Shown here piece by piece: positions 9,717-18,488 of a stretch of DNA of 64,000 bases. The position numbers and the translations under genes were made by a program. The stretch comes from Shouchella rhizosphaerae (GTDB taxonomy: Bacteria; Bacillota; Bacilli; Bacillales; Bacillaceae_D), in assembly GCF_900142675.1 (NCBI RefSeq), contig NZ_FRBS01000007.1:62001-126000 (forward strand), given 5' to 3'. Under the pieces are notes generated by a model that saw nothing but the letters and a program-made list of their open reading frames with translations, was not told where the DNA came from and made no database searches. Each line of letters starts with the position of its first letter. Within the stretch, counting starts at the first letter, position 1.

Positions 9717-12700
9717 TTGCAGAAAAAACATATGTTAAAACTATTGGTGCTTGTGGCAATCATCATCGCCGTACCGTTTGCCTTTTTTCAGTACATCGGG
9801 AAAGAACCGATGCGTGAAGAAAAAAAAGCGTCTGGCAAGATCGTGATTGTCAATGAGGACAAAGGGTACCAATATGAGGAGAATGATCCCCTTATTTTAG
9901 GAAATGATATTGTGCCAACATTGCAAGATGACTCGGAATACGAATGGGTAGTGGCTAGCAGGGCCTCTGCCCAAGCAGGACTAGCGAATCAGGAATATGA
10001 TGCGATCGTTTATATTGATTCCTCTTTTTCCGAGAACATTATGTCCTTTCAAGATTCAATGCCGAACCGAGCCAGTGTACAATACGAAATTTATAATAAC
10101 TTAAATGCTGAAAACCAAGAACGGGTGCAAAAAGAGCTAGAGAGTGCCCAACTAAAAATGAACCAGCAAATTAGCACCCAATATTGGCGCTATGTGTCTG
10201 AGGAAGTCGACCGAGTTCGAAACAACTTTGATGAAGTGCTACAAAAAGAAGTTGACTTCCTAAATGAAATGTATTCATTTTACTCGCCAAGCTCACAAGA
10301 ATTGGCAGATGAAATTGAAACGCAGCGAGGTCGTCTTGACCAGTTATTCGCTACTTCTTCGGACACTGTCAATTTGTCGGAAAGCTCTCGTACTAGTTTA
10401 GAAGAAGCGCAAGCTGGCTTTGATGAACTTACCAATGCGATTGATACCTACATGGCTTACCATAATGAGCAAACGGAGATGATGGTGCAGGCGAACGCTC
10501 AAAATGGGGAGCTTGTCAACCAAGCAGTGGCTGACTACCAACAGGCATTGCAGGCAGGAAGCGGCAACGTCCAGGAAGGCCAGCATGCGTTTGCGCCACA
10601 GCTTTCCAATGAAGGCGACAAAGTTTTCTCTTTGTTTGATGATTGGGCAATTGGCGCCTATAAGTTTAATGGCGAAATGAATGGGTTTAATAGCGAAATA
10701 AACCAAGTATATGCTGCCCAAGATCTAGCCGTCGATCGGCTGCCAAATGCACAGGCTGAACTGATTGGAAAATATGCAAATGCGACGCAAGGAGAACGGG
10801 CAGAAGCGCAGTTCCGGCAAACGTTAAATGTGCGCCGCCATTTGTCAAAGGACGAGCGGCCACCACAGAACATCCCTCGCCCTGAACAACCAGAGGAAAC
10901 ACTAGAGCCGATTGACGAAGACCTACTGAAAGACGCAGAAGAAACGATTGCCGAAATTGAAAAGCTAGTCGGCAAGTTAAACCCTGAAGAAATTGAATTT
11001 CCAGAGCCGCCGCCACCAGAACCTGATCCAGGCGATGGGGACGGAGATGGCGATGGCGGTGACGGCGACGATAATGAACAGCCTACGCCACCAGAACCAG
11101 GAGATGGCGATGATGATGGGAACGGTGGAGAGGAACCCCCGCCAGATTCAACAGAGCCTCCTGAAGATAGCGACGGAGACGGCAATGGCGGTGGAGATGG
11201 CGACGGGGATACTGAGCAAGAGCCACCAGCAGGAGAAGGCGAACAAGAAGAAGATAGAGAAGAAGCGCTCTCCTTTACGCCGTACCATGCCCAACTTGTC
11301 ACTTTTACGCCTGAAGAACTGCAAATCGTTTGGGAAGAAGCAATGGAGCTTCTTGAAAGTATGGAACCAACGTTAGAAGTGGCACAGTGGAAAATCGATG
11401 ACCATCGAGAAGTGACCGAGGCGTTCCTCGAATACGTCGAAAAACTGGAACGTTATGCAACGCGTTTGGAAAAGTATGTGGAGAAACTGGAAGCGCAAGT
11501 GATTGATCCAGTCATCGAGGAAGTGCACAAGCAAGAACAAGCCGTTTTCAACCGAATAGGCGCATCTCCGTCCGTTATTAACAGTCCGATTCAGTCAACA
11601 AATGTACGTGAACTGCTTACCTATTACGGCGAGCTGGCCAAATTGGATTGGGCATACAGTCAGCAAGGCTATTTGAATCAAGACCGGATTAAGCAAATTG
11701 TCGATGAAGACAACCGTGTCCGCGAGGTTCAGGAAAAAATTGACGAGGCGCGGCAATCAGTCGATTCGTTTATGGGCAAGCGAACGCAATTGGAAGAAGC
11801 CCAACAATCGGTTGAGGAAGCAGAAGCAGAATTTAATCAATTTATCGCCGATGCAAACAACGTGCTGAACGAGTTAGAACAAGCAATTGCTGAAGAACAA
11901 CAAGCGATTCGCGAAGAAGTGGCGGCGATTGCAGAAACGGGCAACGCTATTGGAGCGAACTTATCTGAAAGCTATGGAGCGATTGAAACAGAACCAGCGC
12001 CTGTCGAAGGGTTAAATGGGCAAATGGTCGTGACCAATCAACAAATGTCATTAGGCGAAGTCCAACAATTAGGAGCAGCAGTTGAATCTCTTAGCAACCG
12101 CCAAGACGATATTATTGCCCAAACAGAAGACCTACACAACAATGTGACGGCAGTCCAAGCCAAATCCGATGATTTAAACTCGAGATGGTCGGACAATGTC
12201 CAAACAACTGAACTTGTTTACGAGGACATTCACACGATTCTTGGCAACGCGCTGTCAGACGGGCACCATAATGACTATGTCTATAACCATCTTTCTAGCC
12301 CTGTTGATATAAGCGGCGAGCAAGTAACAGGACCTGCAGAAAGAATGACGCCGCCAATCATTGTTCTTGTGATCGTACTATTGTCGAGCTTGCTGATCGG
12401 CTTTTTGACACACCACTATAGCTCTGTGCCAATTGCCGTTAATATCGCGTTGTTTAGCATTTTATCGATCATTGTTGGTTTAGTCATCAGCATTTATGGA
12501 CTGACGATTTACACAATGAGCGAGAGCCAATCGATTCAATGGACGATCATTACCGTCCTCTTGATTTTGGCGACAGCTGGCCTTATCCGCGTTGCCTTTA
12601 TGGCGGGCCCGTGGGTCGGATGGCTGCTTAGTGTCGCGTTCATTCTATTCTTTACAAGCCCGCTTCTTGATATGGCGATGCCAAACTTCCGTACCAATAA

Positions 12701-12866
12701 CCCAATTGCGGAGCTATACATTTCCATTCAGGCGAGCCCGCAAAATGCGTTTCTCGCAGGCATGATCCCATTGGCTCTCATTGCAGCAGCAACGATTGCT
12801 TTGCCAATCATTCGCCATTTGGTCGTGAACAGCCGAAAAGAAGAGGATGACGATTATGAAATGTAA
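9717..12866 (+). CDS. yueB: Type VII secretion membrane protein EsaA/YueB (phage-receptor family)
   Basis: This is a 1049-residue polytopic protein with one N-terminal membrane helix, a ~840-residue extracellular domain and about five membrane helices from residue ~879. The external part is largely coiled coil and carries an Asp/Gly/Pro/Glu-rich low-complexity stretch (about residues 430-510) of GDGDGDG-type runs. In B. subtilis, YueB is the receptor of phage SPP1 and part of the T7SSb core. The start is TTG at 9717, six bases after GAGGTGG; an ATG lies five codons further in. The Asp/Gly-rich insert probably acts as a flexible spacer reaching through the wall. Confidence 0.93.
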   Translation: MQKKHMLKLLVLVAIIIAVPFAFFQYIGKEPMREEKKASGKIVIVNEDKGYQYEENDPLILGNDIVPTLQDDSEYEWVVASRASAQAGLANQEYDAIVYIDSSFSENIMSFQDSMPNRASVQYEIYNNLNAENQERVQKELESAQLKMNQQISTQYWRYVSEEVDRVRNNFDEVLQKEVDFLNEMYSFYSPSSQELADEIETQRGRLDQLFATSSDTVNLSESSRTSLEEAQAGFDELTNAIDTYMAYHNEQTEMMVQANAQNGELVNQAVADYQQALQAGSGNVQEGQHAFAPQLSNEGDKVFSLFDDWAIGAYKFNGEMNGFNSEINQVYAAQDLAVDRLPNAQAELIGKYANATQGERAEAQFRQTLNVRRHLSKDERPPQNIPRPEQPEETLEPIDEDLLKDAEETIAEIEKLVGKLNPEEIEFPEPPPPEPDPGDGDGDGDGGDGDDNEQPTPPEPGDGDDDGNGGEEPPPDSTEPPEDSDGDGNGGGDGDGDTEQEPPAGEGEQEEDREEALSFTPYHAQLVTFTPEELQIVWEEAMELLESMEPTLEVAQWKIDDHREVTEAFLEYVEKLERYATRLEKYVEKLEAQVIDPVIEEVHKQEQAVFNRIGASPSVINSPIQSTNVRELLTYYGELAKLDWAYSQQGYLNQDRIKQIVDEDNRVREVQEKIDEARQSVDSFMGKRTQLEEAQQSVEEAEAEFNQFIADANNVLNELEQAIAEEQQAIREEVAAIAETGNAIGANLSESYGAIETEPAPVEGLNGQMVVTNQQMSLGEVQQLGAAVESLSNRQDDIIAQTEDLHNNVTAVQAKSDDLNSRWSDNVQTTELVYEDIHTILGNALSDGHHNDYVYNHLSSPVDISGEQVTGPAERMTPPIIVLVIVLLSSLLIGFLTHHYSSVPIAVNIALFSILSIIVGLVISIYGLTIYTMSESQSIQWTIITVLLILATAGLIRVAFMAGPWVGWLLSVAFILFFTSPLLDMAMPNFRTNNPIAELYISIQASPQNAFLAGMIPLALIAAATIALPIIRHLVVNSRKEEDDDYEM

Positions 12867-13311
12867 GGCCATCATTGCCGGGGCAGGAGCATGCGTCACG
12901 CTGCTCTTGTCCTTGGCAACTCCAAGCTTTGCCGAAGAAGAACGTGTGGAACCTGGTGTTTACAAAGAGCGGGAAGTGCTGTTAGAGCTCCGCGAGTACA
13001 AACCAGAAGCAGAGCAAAGAGAAATTAGAGTGCCTGAAGAACAAAAAATACTCACATTTACTCAGCCATTGGAAGAAACATACGCGGAACTGCAAGATAG
13101 CCTGTTTGCGAGTAGTGCTGATGCAAACCGCGAGGAAAACCTCGCCGCAAGCGCCGGGCTGTTTACAGAGGAAAAAGAGTTGGTCCGCCAAGTGGTGCAG
13201 GCAGAAGAAAAAGTAAACGTGCTGCCATGGATATTAGCAGCTGTGGCCACCGTGCTCGTTTCTGTTTTATTGATTTATATTATTCCTAAAACCGCGCAAA
13301 TGAACGAATAA
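12856..13311 (+). CDS. yueC: Type VII secretion protein EssA/YueC-like
   Basis: This 151-residue protein has an N-terminal signal or anchor segment (ITAGAGA-type hydrophobic stretch ending near PSFAEEE) and a C-terminal membrane helix (WILAAVATVLVSVLLIYII). The middle is a charged helical part. That topology, and the position directly after yueB, fit EssA/YueC, a small T7SSb core protein. Family identity rests on topology and synteny more than on motifs. I chose the ATG at 12856 because AGAGG lies at good distance; the ATG at 12847 has none. It overlaps yueB by 11 bases. Confidence 0.75.
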   Translation: MKCKAIIAGAGACVTLLLSLATPSFAEEERVEPGVYKEREVLLELREYKPEAEQREIRVPEEQKILTFTQPLEETYAELQDSLFASSADANREENLAASAGLFTEEKELVRQVVQAEEKVNVLPWILAAVATVLVSVLLIYIIPKTAQMNE

Positions 13312-13371
13312 CCATGTTTTTGTCAAAACAGAAAATACGGACATGCAAGCGAGAATAGAGGTGAAGAGACG

Positions 13372-13668
13372 ATGTTGGTCGGCCCAGACAAAATTGAAAT
13401 AAGCGACGAGCAATTAAACAAGTTAAACGACACGTATGCAGAGCTGTTAGAAGAAGTCACCAGCATATTGACTGATTTTTTTACACCTTTTGAACTGATG
13501 AAAAGTGAGGGCATCTTTACAGGCGAGTCCGCTGACGCTTTTGCGGAAAGCAGCGCGCTAATCAAAGAATATCTCCTAACCCGCTTTTCCCTGTCGCTAG
13601 AAGAATTACAAGCAGCCGCTGCGACATTCCAACAAAAAATCAATGAAGTTGAACCATTTACAGGGTGA
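13372..13668 (+). CDS. Small helical protein, probable type VII effector-associated (WXG100-like)
   Basis: This is a 98-residue, mostly helical, acidic protein without signal peptide or Cys. It has two long predicted helices separated by FTGESADAF, where a WXG-like turn would sit. Size and layout resemble the small helical partners encoded before LXG-type effectors. It follows an AGAGGTGA ribosome site, and the next gene starts 9 bases after its stop. I cannot assign a named family. A role as targeting partner or chaperone for the 518-residue protein downstream is inferred. Confidence 0.6.
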   Translation: MLVGPDKIEISDEQLNKLNDTYAELLEEVTSILTDFFTPFELMKSEGIFTGESADAFAESSALIKEYLLTRFSLSLEELQAAAATFQQKINEVEPFTG

Positions 13669-13677
13669 GGTGAACAC

Positions 13678-13998
13678 ATGTCACTTGAAATCAAAGTCGA
13701 CCCCGCTGCCGTACAAAGCTTAATCGAGAAAGCGAGACTAATCCCAGGCGAACAGATGGAAGAAGCGATTAGCAAACTAGACGCCTTAATCGACGCTGTG
13801 TCCGATTGGAAAGGAGACGCCAAAGCCGAGCACGACCTCGCAAGCGCAGACTTGAGAAAGGCGCTTGTACAAACGCAGGCGTTGATGGAAGCAATGCTAG
13901 CAACGCTCGACCAAGCCATCGAGCAGATAAACGAGACAGACGAAGAAATGAGCAGCAAATTTGAAACGAAAGTCGACCATTATCTAGCCGACCAATAA
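13678..13998 (+). CDS. WXG100-like type VII secretion substrate or effector partner
   Basis: This 106-residue two-helix protein has DWKGDA near residue 42, so it carries the W-x-G turn of WXG100 proteins. The rest is amphipathic and charged with no signal peptide. It is the second gene of the effector operon, with a GAGGTGA ribosome site. Known LXG operons (for example ywqH-ywqI-ywqJ) encode a similar small protein that binds the effector N-terminus and makes it secretable; I infer the same role here. Confidence 0.7.
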   Translation: MSLEIKVDPAAVQSLIEKARLIPGEQMEEAISKLDALIDAVSDWKGDAKAEHDLASADLRKALVQTQALMEAMLATLDQAIEQINETDEEMSSKFETKVDHYLADQ

Positions 13999-14016
13999 GC
14001 CGATAAGGGGGGTACT

Positions 14017-14529
14017 ATGGACAAACAGGCAGAACTGACAAAGCTAAACGCGCACTTGTCAGCGAACCATTCCCAGTTACAATCGCTATACCGGCAAAAT
14101 GCCGATTACCAGCAACGCTACGACAGCGGCATGATGGCCATCCAAAAACTAGAACAAGAATTAGCAGAACTTCGGCAATACCAACAAAACATCGCATTTG
14201 AACAAGCGCGACTCGAGGAATTGACTAGCGGCGAAGCATCTCCCATGGCCACAGTCCAATTCGTCAAAACGGGCCAACTGGAAAGCCGAGCATTAGAAAA
14301 GATCCAAGAGCGAATACAATCCCGGCGGATGACCCAACAAACGACAGGACAAAACATCCAAGAAATGATCGAACAACTAGAGCATCAAGCCCGGCAAATC
14401 CAACACGAGATTAAACAACAACAGGCAGCGACCCTTCAACTAGAGCGCCTAATCGCCACCAACGAAGCGTCGATCCACTCTGTCAAAGCCAACATCGCCA
14501 GTACACAAAGCAAGCTCCGTGCTCTATAA
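14017..14529 (+). CDS. Coiled-coil protein, probable effector-associated (YwqH-like position)
   Basis: This 170-residue protein is almost entirely coiled coil, very rich in Gln, with heptad-like Leu/Ile/Ala spacing and no membrane segment. It sits immediately before the 518-residue candidate effector, like the DUF5082-type YwqH protein in the B. subtilis ywqHIJ operon, and follows a GGGGGG-rich ribosome site. A chaperone or adaptor role is inferred from position; sequence membership in DUF5082 is not something I can confirm. Confidence 0.55.
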   Translation: MDKQAELTKLNAHLSANHSQLQSLYRQNADYQQRYDSGMMAIQKLEQELAELRQYQQNIAFEQARLEELTSGEASPMATVQFVKTGQLESRALEKIQERIQSRRMTQQTTGQNIQEMIEQLEHQARQIQHEIKQQQAATLQLERLIATNEASIHSVKANIASTQSKLRAL

Positions 14530-14553
14530 AATCAATAGGAGGAAGGTGATCCT

Positions 14554-16110
14554 GTGGGCAACCACCGCGCCGACCGCGAGGAACTAAACCGGTTAATTGA
14601 GGAATACAAACAGATTATGGCAGATTACATGGATAGCGTATTTCGTGCAAACTCCGTCCGAATAGGCGCGCAAGAACTATTGGCGAAACGAGGCTTTTCC
14701 CCTCCACACATTGCAGTCGTAGAAGAAGGCGACATTTACGGAGACCTCCAAGCCATCCACCGCTTTTGGGACGGCATGGTCACAGCCGACTCAACCGCAA
14801 AAGCCGACTTTTCCGCCGCACAAACCGGCTTGAGTGCCCTCGACTCCGCCCTGAACGCCTTCACAAACGGACTCGGCCAAAATGGCGAAAACCTCGCCAC
14901 CTTAAACGTCGAACAGCTAAAACAAGCGATCTTCGAAGACAAGAGCCTGATTACCAGCCTGCTCATCAAAATGGAAAGCGGCGAAGCCCTCAACTATGCT
15001 GAGCGAGAGTTGCTGTACCAGTATATACAGAGTGAGGTGTTGGACGGTGACATCCGCAAAGACATGCAAGCACTGACCGGAATGATTGGAGACGGCTCAG
15101 ATGCTTTACTAAACCGAATAAACCATCAAGTACTCGCAAGCGAGGATGCTCTAGACCGCGAGATCGCCCTCGTAGAAGCGTATTTGTATCGGGGGAATTT
15201 AAGACCGGATGAGCATGATGTTGATTCGGAGGATGCAGCAAAGCTGCGGGCTTATTTAGAAGTGCTGTATAACTATAAAAAAGCCATTATCGAAGTAAGA
15301 GAAGAAACGGGTGAGGAAATTGGAGGAGTAGGAAAGCCTTTGTTTGCTCGGGTGGAGAATATCAAATATGAGGCAAGTGAAGGGCCTCTCTCTCTTTCTT
15401 TTCAAACCAATATAACGATTTTGATGATCGAAAATGAAAAAACAGAATGGACAAGAGGACAGTTTTTAGAGATGGAATCCGTTCCTATGGTCCGCATGAA
15501 TGAATCAGAAGTCACATACTATACGGGAGAACGAAGTTTTCTTGGGTTACAAATGGCAGAAAACGAAGAACTCAACCAAAAAAAAGCACGTTACAATGCC
15601 GACTTCCTTAGCACAGAGGTGGAGCAAATGATCATGAGCGAACTTAGCAAAAAAATCCCTGGGCTGGAAACAATCGATCGAATGTCAAGGTATCAAGCGG
15701 GACAAGAGGAAATTAACCAACAAATCACTTTAGGGGAAGCCAAGGTGACCGCTGGAGCTCTCAATATGGAACTGCACATGACGAAGCGCTCCTCTTTAAG
15801 CTTAGAGGGAGAGCGAGAGGAACTGAATGTTTCCTTTCAACCTACTAAAAAAACGTTTGACATCCTAAATAGGTGGAAAGAAGTGAACACAATCAATGCA
15901 GATGTCCCCTATCCGGCAGAGGCGATTGAGCATCACGATTGGTACACAATTAGCGATGAATTGTTAAAAGCAGAAGTGTTTATTAATGAAATCCACATTG
16001 ATCTCTATAAATACATTGTTAATGGTGAATTGCCAGAAGGAAAGACCATTAGGGGGATAGCAGGAACTCAAGAAAATCAACGTCTCGATGATAAGACGGA
16101 GTCGAATTGA
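14554..16110 (+). CDS. Candidate type VII secreted effector with an unrecognised C-terminal domain
   Basis: This 518-residue protein has no signal peptide. The GTG start has AGGAGGAAGG upstream. The first ~150 residues are helical and LXG-like in character (LNRLIEEYKQIMADYMDS), although I do not see a decisive LXG signature. The next part is helical. Residues ~395-500 form a separate domain beginning AGALNMELHM with the pattern PT..TF..L.RW, then YP.EAIE..DW. That pattern reappears in the membrane-anchored proteins at 17396, 18489 and 20147. The 5' third uses many C-ending codons while the 3' part is clearly A/T-richer, as in polymorphic proteins whose C-terminus was exchanged. Toxicity is not shown by any motif. 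Confidence 0.6.
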   Translation: MGNHRADREELNRLIEEYKQIMADYMDSVFRANSVRIGAQELLAKRGFSPPHIAVVEEGDIYGDLQAIHRFWDGMVTADSTAKADFSAAQTGLSALDSALNAFTNGLGQNGENLATLNVEQLKQAIFEDKSLITSLLIKMESGEALNYAERELLYQYIQSEVLDGDIRKDMQALTGMIGDGSDALLNRINHQVLASEDALDREIALVEAYLYRGNLRPDEHDVDSEDAAKLRAYLEVLYNYKKAIIEVREETGEEIGGVGKPLFARVENIKYEASEGPLSLSFQTNITILMIENEKTEWTRGQFLEMESVPMVRMNESEVTYYTGERSFLGLQMAENEELNQKKARYNADFLSTEVEQMIMSELSKKIPGLETIDRMSRYQAGQEEINQQITLGEAKVTAGALNMELHMTKRSSLSLEGEREELNVSFQPTKKTFDILNRWKEVNTINADVPYPAEAIEHHDWYTISDELLKAEVFINEIHIDLYKYIVNGELPEGKTIRGIAGTQENQRLDDKTESN

Positions 16111-16203
16111 TGAAGCTTAAGGCTGACGATTCTATTGGTTATTGTTGATTTGTTAGTCTCTAATTAGGTACTAATTGTAATAGGATAAGGAGGTGTTAGC
16201 TTA

Positions 16204-16737
16204 ATGAAAAAGTCTTTTTACTTTCAATTGATCATCTCGATATGGTTCGTGTCTATGATGGCAAGCTGCGATTTTAATCAGGAACAGCAGCAAGAGGTTG
16301 AGTTTCCAGAAACTGAATATTTTCAAGAAAAAGAAGCAGCCATCCACCATTACATCTCTACTGAAGGGGTGGAAGGCAATGTGGAGCAGATTGAAACCAG
16401 CCAAGGGGATACGTTCCTTTTAATTGAAGACCCAAAAAATTATTTTTTTATTGGACAGGTAGTGAGTTCGGAATTGGGAAAAGGTTATTATGTTGTGCAG
16501 TCAGGGGACAAGGTCGATTTGAGTGAGCAAACCGGGATGGCGTGGGTCTTCTATTCACACGATAACCAACATTCTTATACTATGATTGTAAAGGAAGAAG
16601 GTAGTGCTGAATTTATTTCCTTGGATGATGAACGTTATTCCTTTACGGTGCTTGAAGGGGGAGAGTCAGAAATGGTGAATGCGAAGACAATTCCAAAGGA
16701 TAGGATTGTGGTTGAGAAAGCGGAGTCTTTTCAGTGA
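16204..16737 (+). CDS. Lipoprotein of unknown function, candidate partner of the effector
   Basis: This 177-residue protein has a lipoprotein signal peptide: positively charged MKKS, a hydrophobic stretch and lipobox MASC at residues 18-21, so the mature protein would be tethered outside the membrane. The mature part is acidic and mostly beta-like (DTFLLIEDPKNYFFIGQVV). I do not recognise a family. It follows the candidate effector by 93 bases with an AAGGAGG ribosome site, the usual place of an immunity gene, but that role is inferred from position only. Confidence 0.6.
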   Translation: MKKSFYFQLIISIWFVSMMASCDFNQEQQQEVEFPETEYFQEKEAAIHHYISTEGVEGNVEQIETSQGDTFLLIEDPKNYFFIGQVVSSELGKGYYVVQSGDKVDLSEQTGMAWVFYSHDNQHSYTMIVKEEGSAEFISLDDERYSFTVLEGGESEMVNAKTIPKDRIVVEKAESFQ

Positions 16738-16943
16738 TTTATGTTTGGCCGGGAGAAGGAAGAAGTCAGTGAAAAAATATGTACTAGGATCTAATAGCGT
16801 TTATGAAGCCATCTTGACAATTAAGTGCTTCTGTGCGATAGAGAAATCTAATTTATACATAATGCTTATGTGTTAGAAGTTACTGCTGATTAGGACCTGC
16901 TATTATTGAGAATTATTCCACGATTTTTCGAAACTTCTACTAA

Positions 16944-17396
16944 GTGAACTCGATATTAAAATCCCTGGGGTAGAAGCCCTCAAATTGGTCAAGAGGAGAT
17001 CAACCATCAACTAACAATAGGGGAAGCAAAAGTGACTGCAGGTGCTCTCAAAATGGAGTTGCACGTGACGAAGCGTTCGCCTTTAAGGGTTGTGGGAGAG
17101 CGTGAGGAACTGAATGTTTCTGTTCAACCGACTGAAGATACTTTTGATATCCTTGAGAGGTGGGAAGAAGTGAATGCTATTAACGCTGAAATCCCTTATC
17201 CAAAAGAGGCAATTGATCATCATGATTGGCCCAAGATTAGTGAAGAACTTTTAAAGGCACAGGGGAAATTAACAAAATCAACGATGATCTATATAAATAT
17301 ATCATCGATGGCAATTTACCAGATGGGAAAACAACTGTTGAATTAGTAGGACCTCAAGCAAAAAAACATTTACCTGACGAAACGGAGCCAAAGTAA
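16944..17396 (+). pseudogene. Broken second copy of the effector C-terminal domain
   Basis: This stretch translates into a close relative of the last ~150 residues of the 518-residue protein (IKIPGVEAL, GQEEINHQLTIGEAKVTAGAL, YPKEAIDHHDW, DLYKYIIDGNLPDGK). It needs at least two frame changes, one near 16985 and one near 17260, and there is no upstream N-terminal part. Its stop TAA overlaps the ATG of the next gene (TAATG at 17394-17398). It is an orphan effector tail, now unable to make the domain in one frame, although the open part from 17032 spans ~105 codons. Confidence 0.8.
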
Positions 17397-17920
17397 TGAA
17401 CCGAAAATGGAAAATTCTAATGGCTTTAGTTGTCTTTATCATCCTATGTGTAGGCATTCCCTTCTATTTTTGGTACAAAGCCCAACAAGAAAAGGACGCG
17501 GAAGCAAAGTATGCCTTGCTTGAGGAATATAACTATGCAGGGGGGACTTTGCATATGGAGGCAAACACGAGTGAGTATGATCAAACAGGAGATCCCAATG
17601 ATATTGAGTTAATGCCAACGGACCTTACCTATGAGCTTTTACAACGTTGGGAATTAATTGCCGAAGTGATTCCAACAATTGATTATCCAGAGGACGCAGT
17701 TGAAGAAGGAGACTGGCTCAAGGTTTATAACACATTGGCAAATAATCGATTTGATATGGAAGAAGCGTCTGAAAAACTTGCAGAGGGAGCTACAAATGAA
17801 ACGCCTGAGTCAATGGTGATCAACAGTTATATTTACAAAGGAATGATACGTAGGAATTACTTCCGCGAATTTCTTGAAGAAAATGGAATTGAGGCGCCAG
17901 ATCAGAGAAGGTTAGAGTAG
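17396..17920 (+). CDS. Membrane-anchored protein sharing a domain with the effector C-terminus (paralogue A)
   Basis: This 174-residue protein starts MNRKWKILMALVVF with one N-terminal membrane helix and a short charged N-terminus, so the rest should face outside. The external part (from residue ~49) reads AGGTLHMEAN, then PTDLTYELLQRW, then IDYPEDAVEEGDWLKVYNTL. It is the same pattern as the C-terminal domain of the 518-residue effector candidate. Its ATG overlaps the stop of the broken effector tail before it, which suggests an original translational coupling. The family is unknown to me; an immunity or binding-partner role is an inference. Confidence 0.75.
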   Translation: MNRKWKILMALVVFIILCVGIPFYFWYKAQQEKDAEAKYALLEEYNYAGGTLHMEANTSEYDQTGDPNDIELMPTDLTYELLQRWELIAEVIPTIDYPEDAVEEGDWLKVYNTLANNRFDMEEASEKLAEGATNETPESMVINSYIYKGMIRRNYFREFLEENGIEAPDQRRLE

Positions 17921-18017
17921 TGGGGATTGTTAGTGCTACATGAGGAAAAGATGTTTGTGGAGGGAAGAACGAATTTTAATAAGAAACACAACTTAGGGAG
18001 GCTAGATGGCTTCCTTT
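17855..18017 (+). repeat. Long direct repeat, copy 1
   Basis: This stretch spans the 3' end of paralogue A and the bases after it. It matches 19653-19819 over most of its length, with a few substitutions and a small insertion. Shared tracts include GAGGCGCCAGATCAGAGAAG and ACGAATTTTAATAAGAAACA. It marks a segmental duplication of the array. Confidence 0.8.
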
Positions 18018-18021
18018 TTCA

Positions 18022-18473
18022 ATGTTAGAGGTCTATCAGAAAAAGCAAGCAGAAACCATCTACCTGATGAAATGGAGTCAGTTTGACCGAATCTGGATAA
18101 TTGTAATCGCTATCGCCGTTGTCCTCGCCCTCTGCGTAGGCATTGCCTTCTATTTTTGGAACAAAGACCAACAAGGAAAAACAGAGGCTAATCGAGCTTT
18201 GCATAACAAATATAGTTACACAGCGGGGACTTTGTACTTAGATGTAGACACGAGCGAGAATGAATTGATCCAAACATTCAGTATCCAGAAGAAGCGATTC
18301 AAAATCAAGACTGGCCAACGGTCAGTCAAAACTTGAGAGGAAGCAGTGATGATTCAACGACGACCATTTATCCAAGTTTGCAAGAGTATATTATAAGTGG
18401 AGACATTCGGGAGGATGATACGGTGGAGGATCTAGTAAAAAGAAATAAACAGCGTCATGAAAGTAAGGAATAG
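18022..18473 (+). pseudogene. Broken membrane-anchored paralogue (B), preceded by a remnant of the effector tail
   Basis: Bases ~18033-18087 translate as NHLPDEMESV followed by TGA, matching the last residues of the effector tails (HLPDETEPK in the copy at 16944). The membrane helix of a paralogue of 17396 follows (WIIVIAIAVVLALCVGIAFYF) with AGTLYLDVDTSENE. The frame then breaks near 18280 after an internal loss. The rest continues in another frame as YPEEAIQNQDWPTVSQNLRG to TAG at 18473. The normal start codon region is also altered. It is a decayed copy of the tail-plus-anchor unit. Confidence 0.75.
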
Positions 18474-18488
18474 AAGCGGAGCGATGAA

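Noticed and set aside
10658-11302. 214-codon open frame on the minus strand inside yueB
   Set aside because: It is a Ser/Pro/Gly-only mirror of the Asp/Gly repeat of YueB and has no ribosome site.
16679-16876. 65-codon frame after the lipoprotein at 16204
   Set aside because: It starts inside the lipoprotein gene in another frame, lacks a ribosome site and is not repeated elsewhere in the array.
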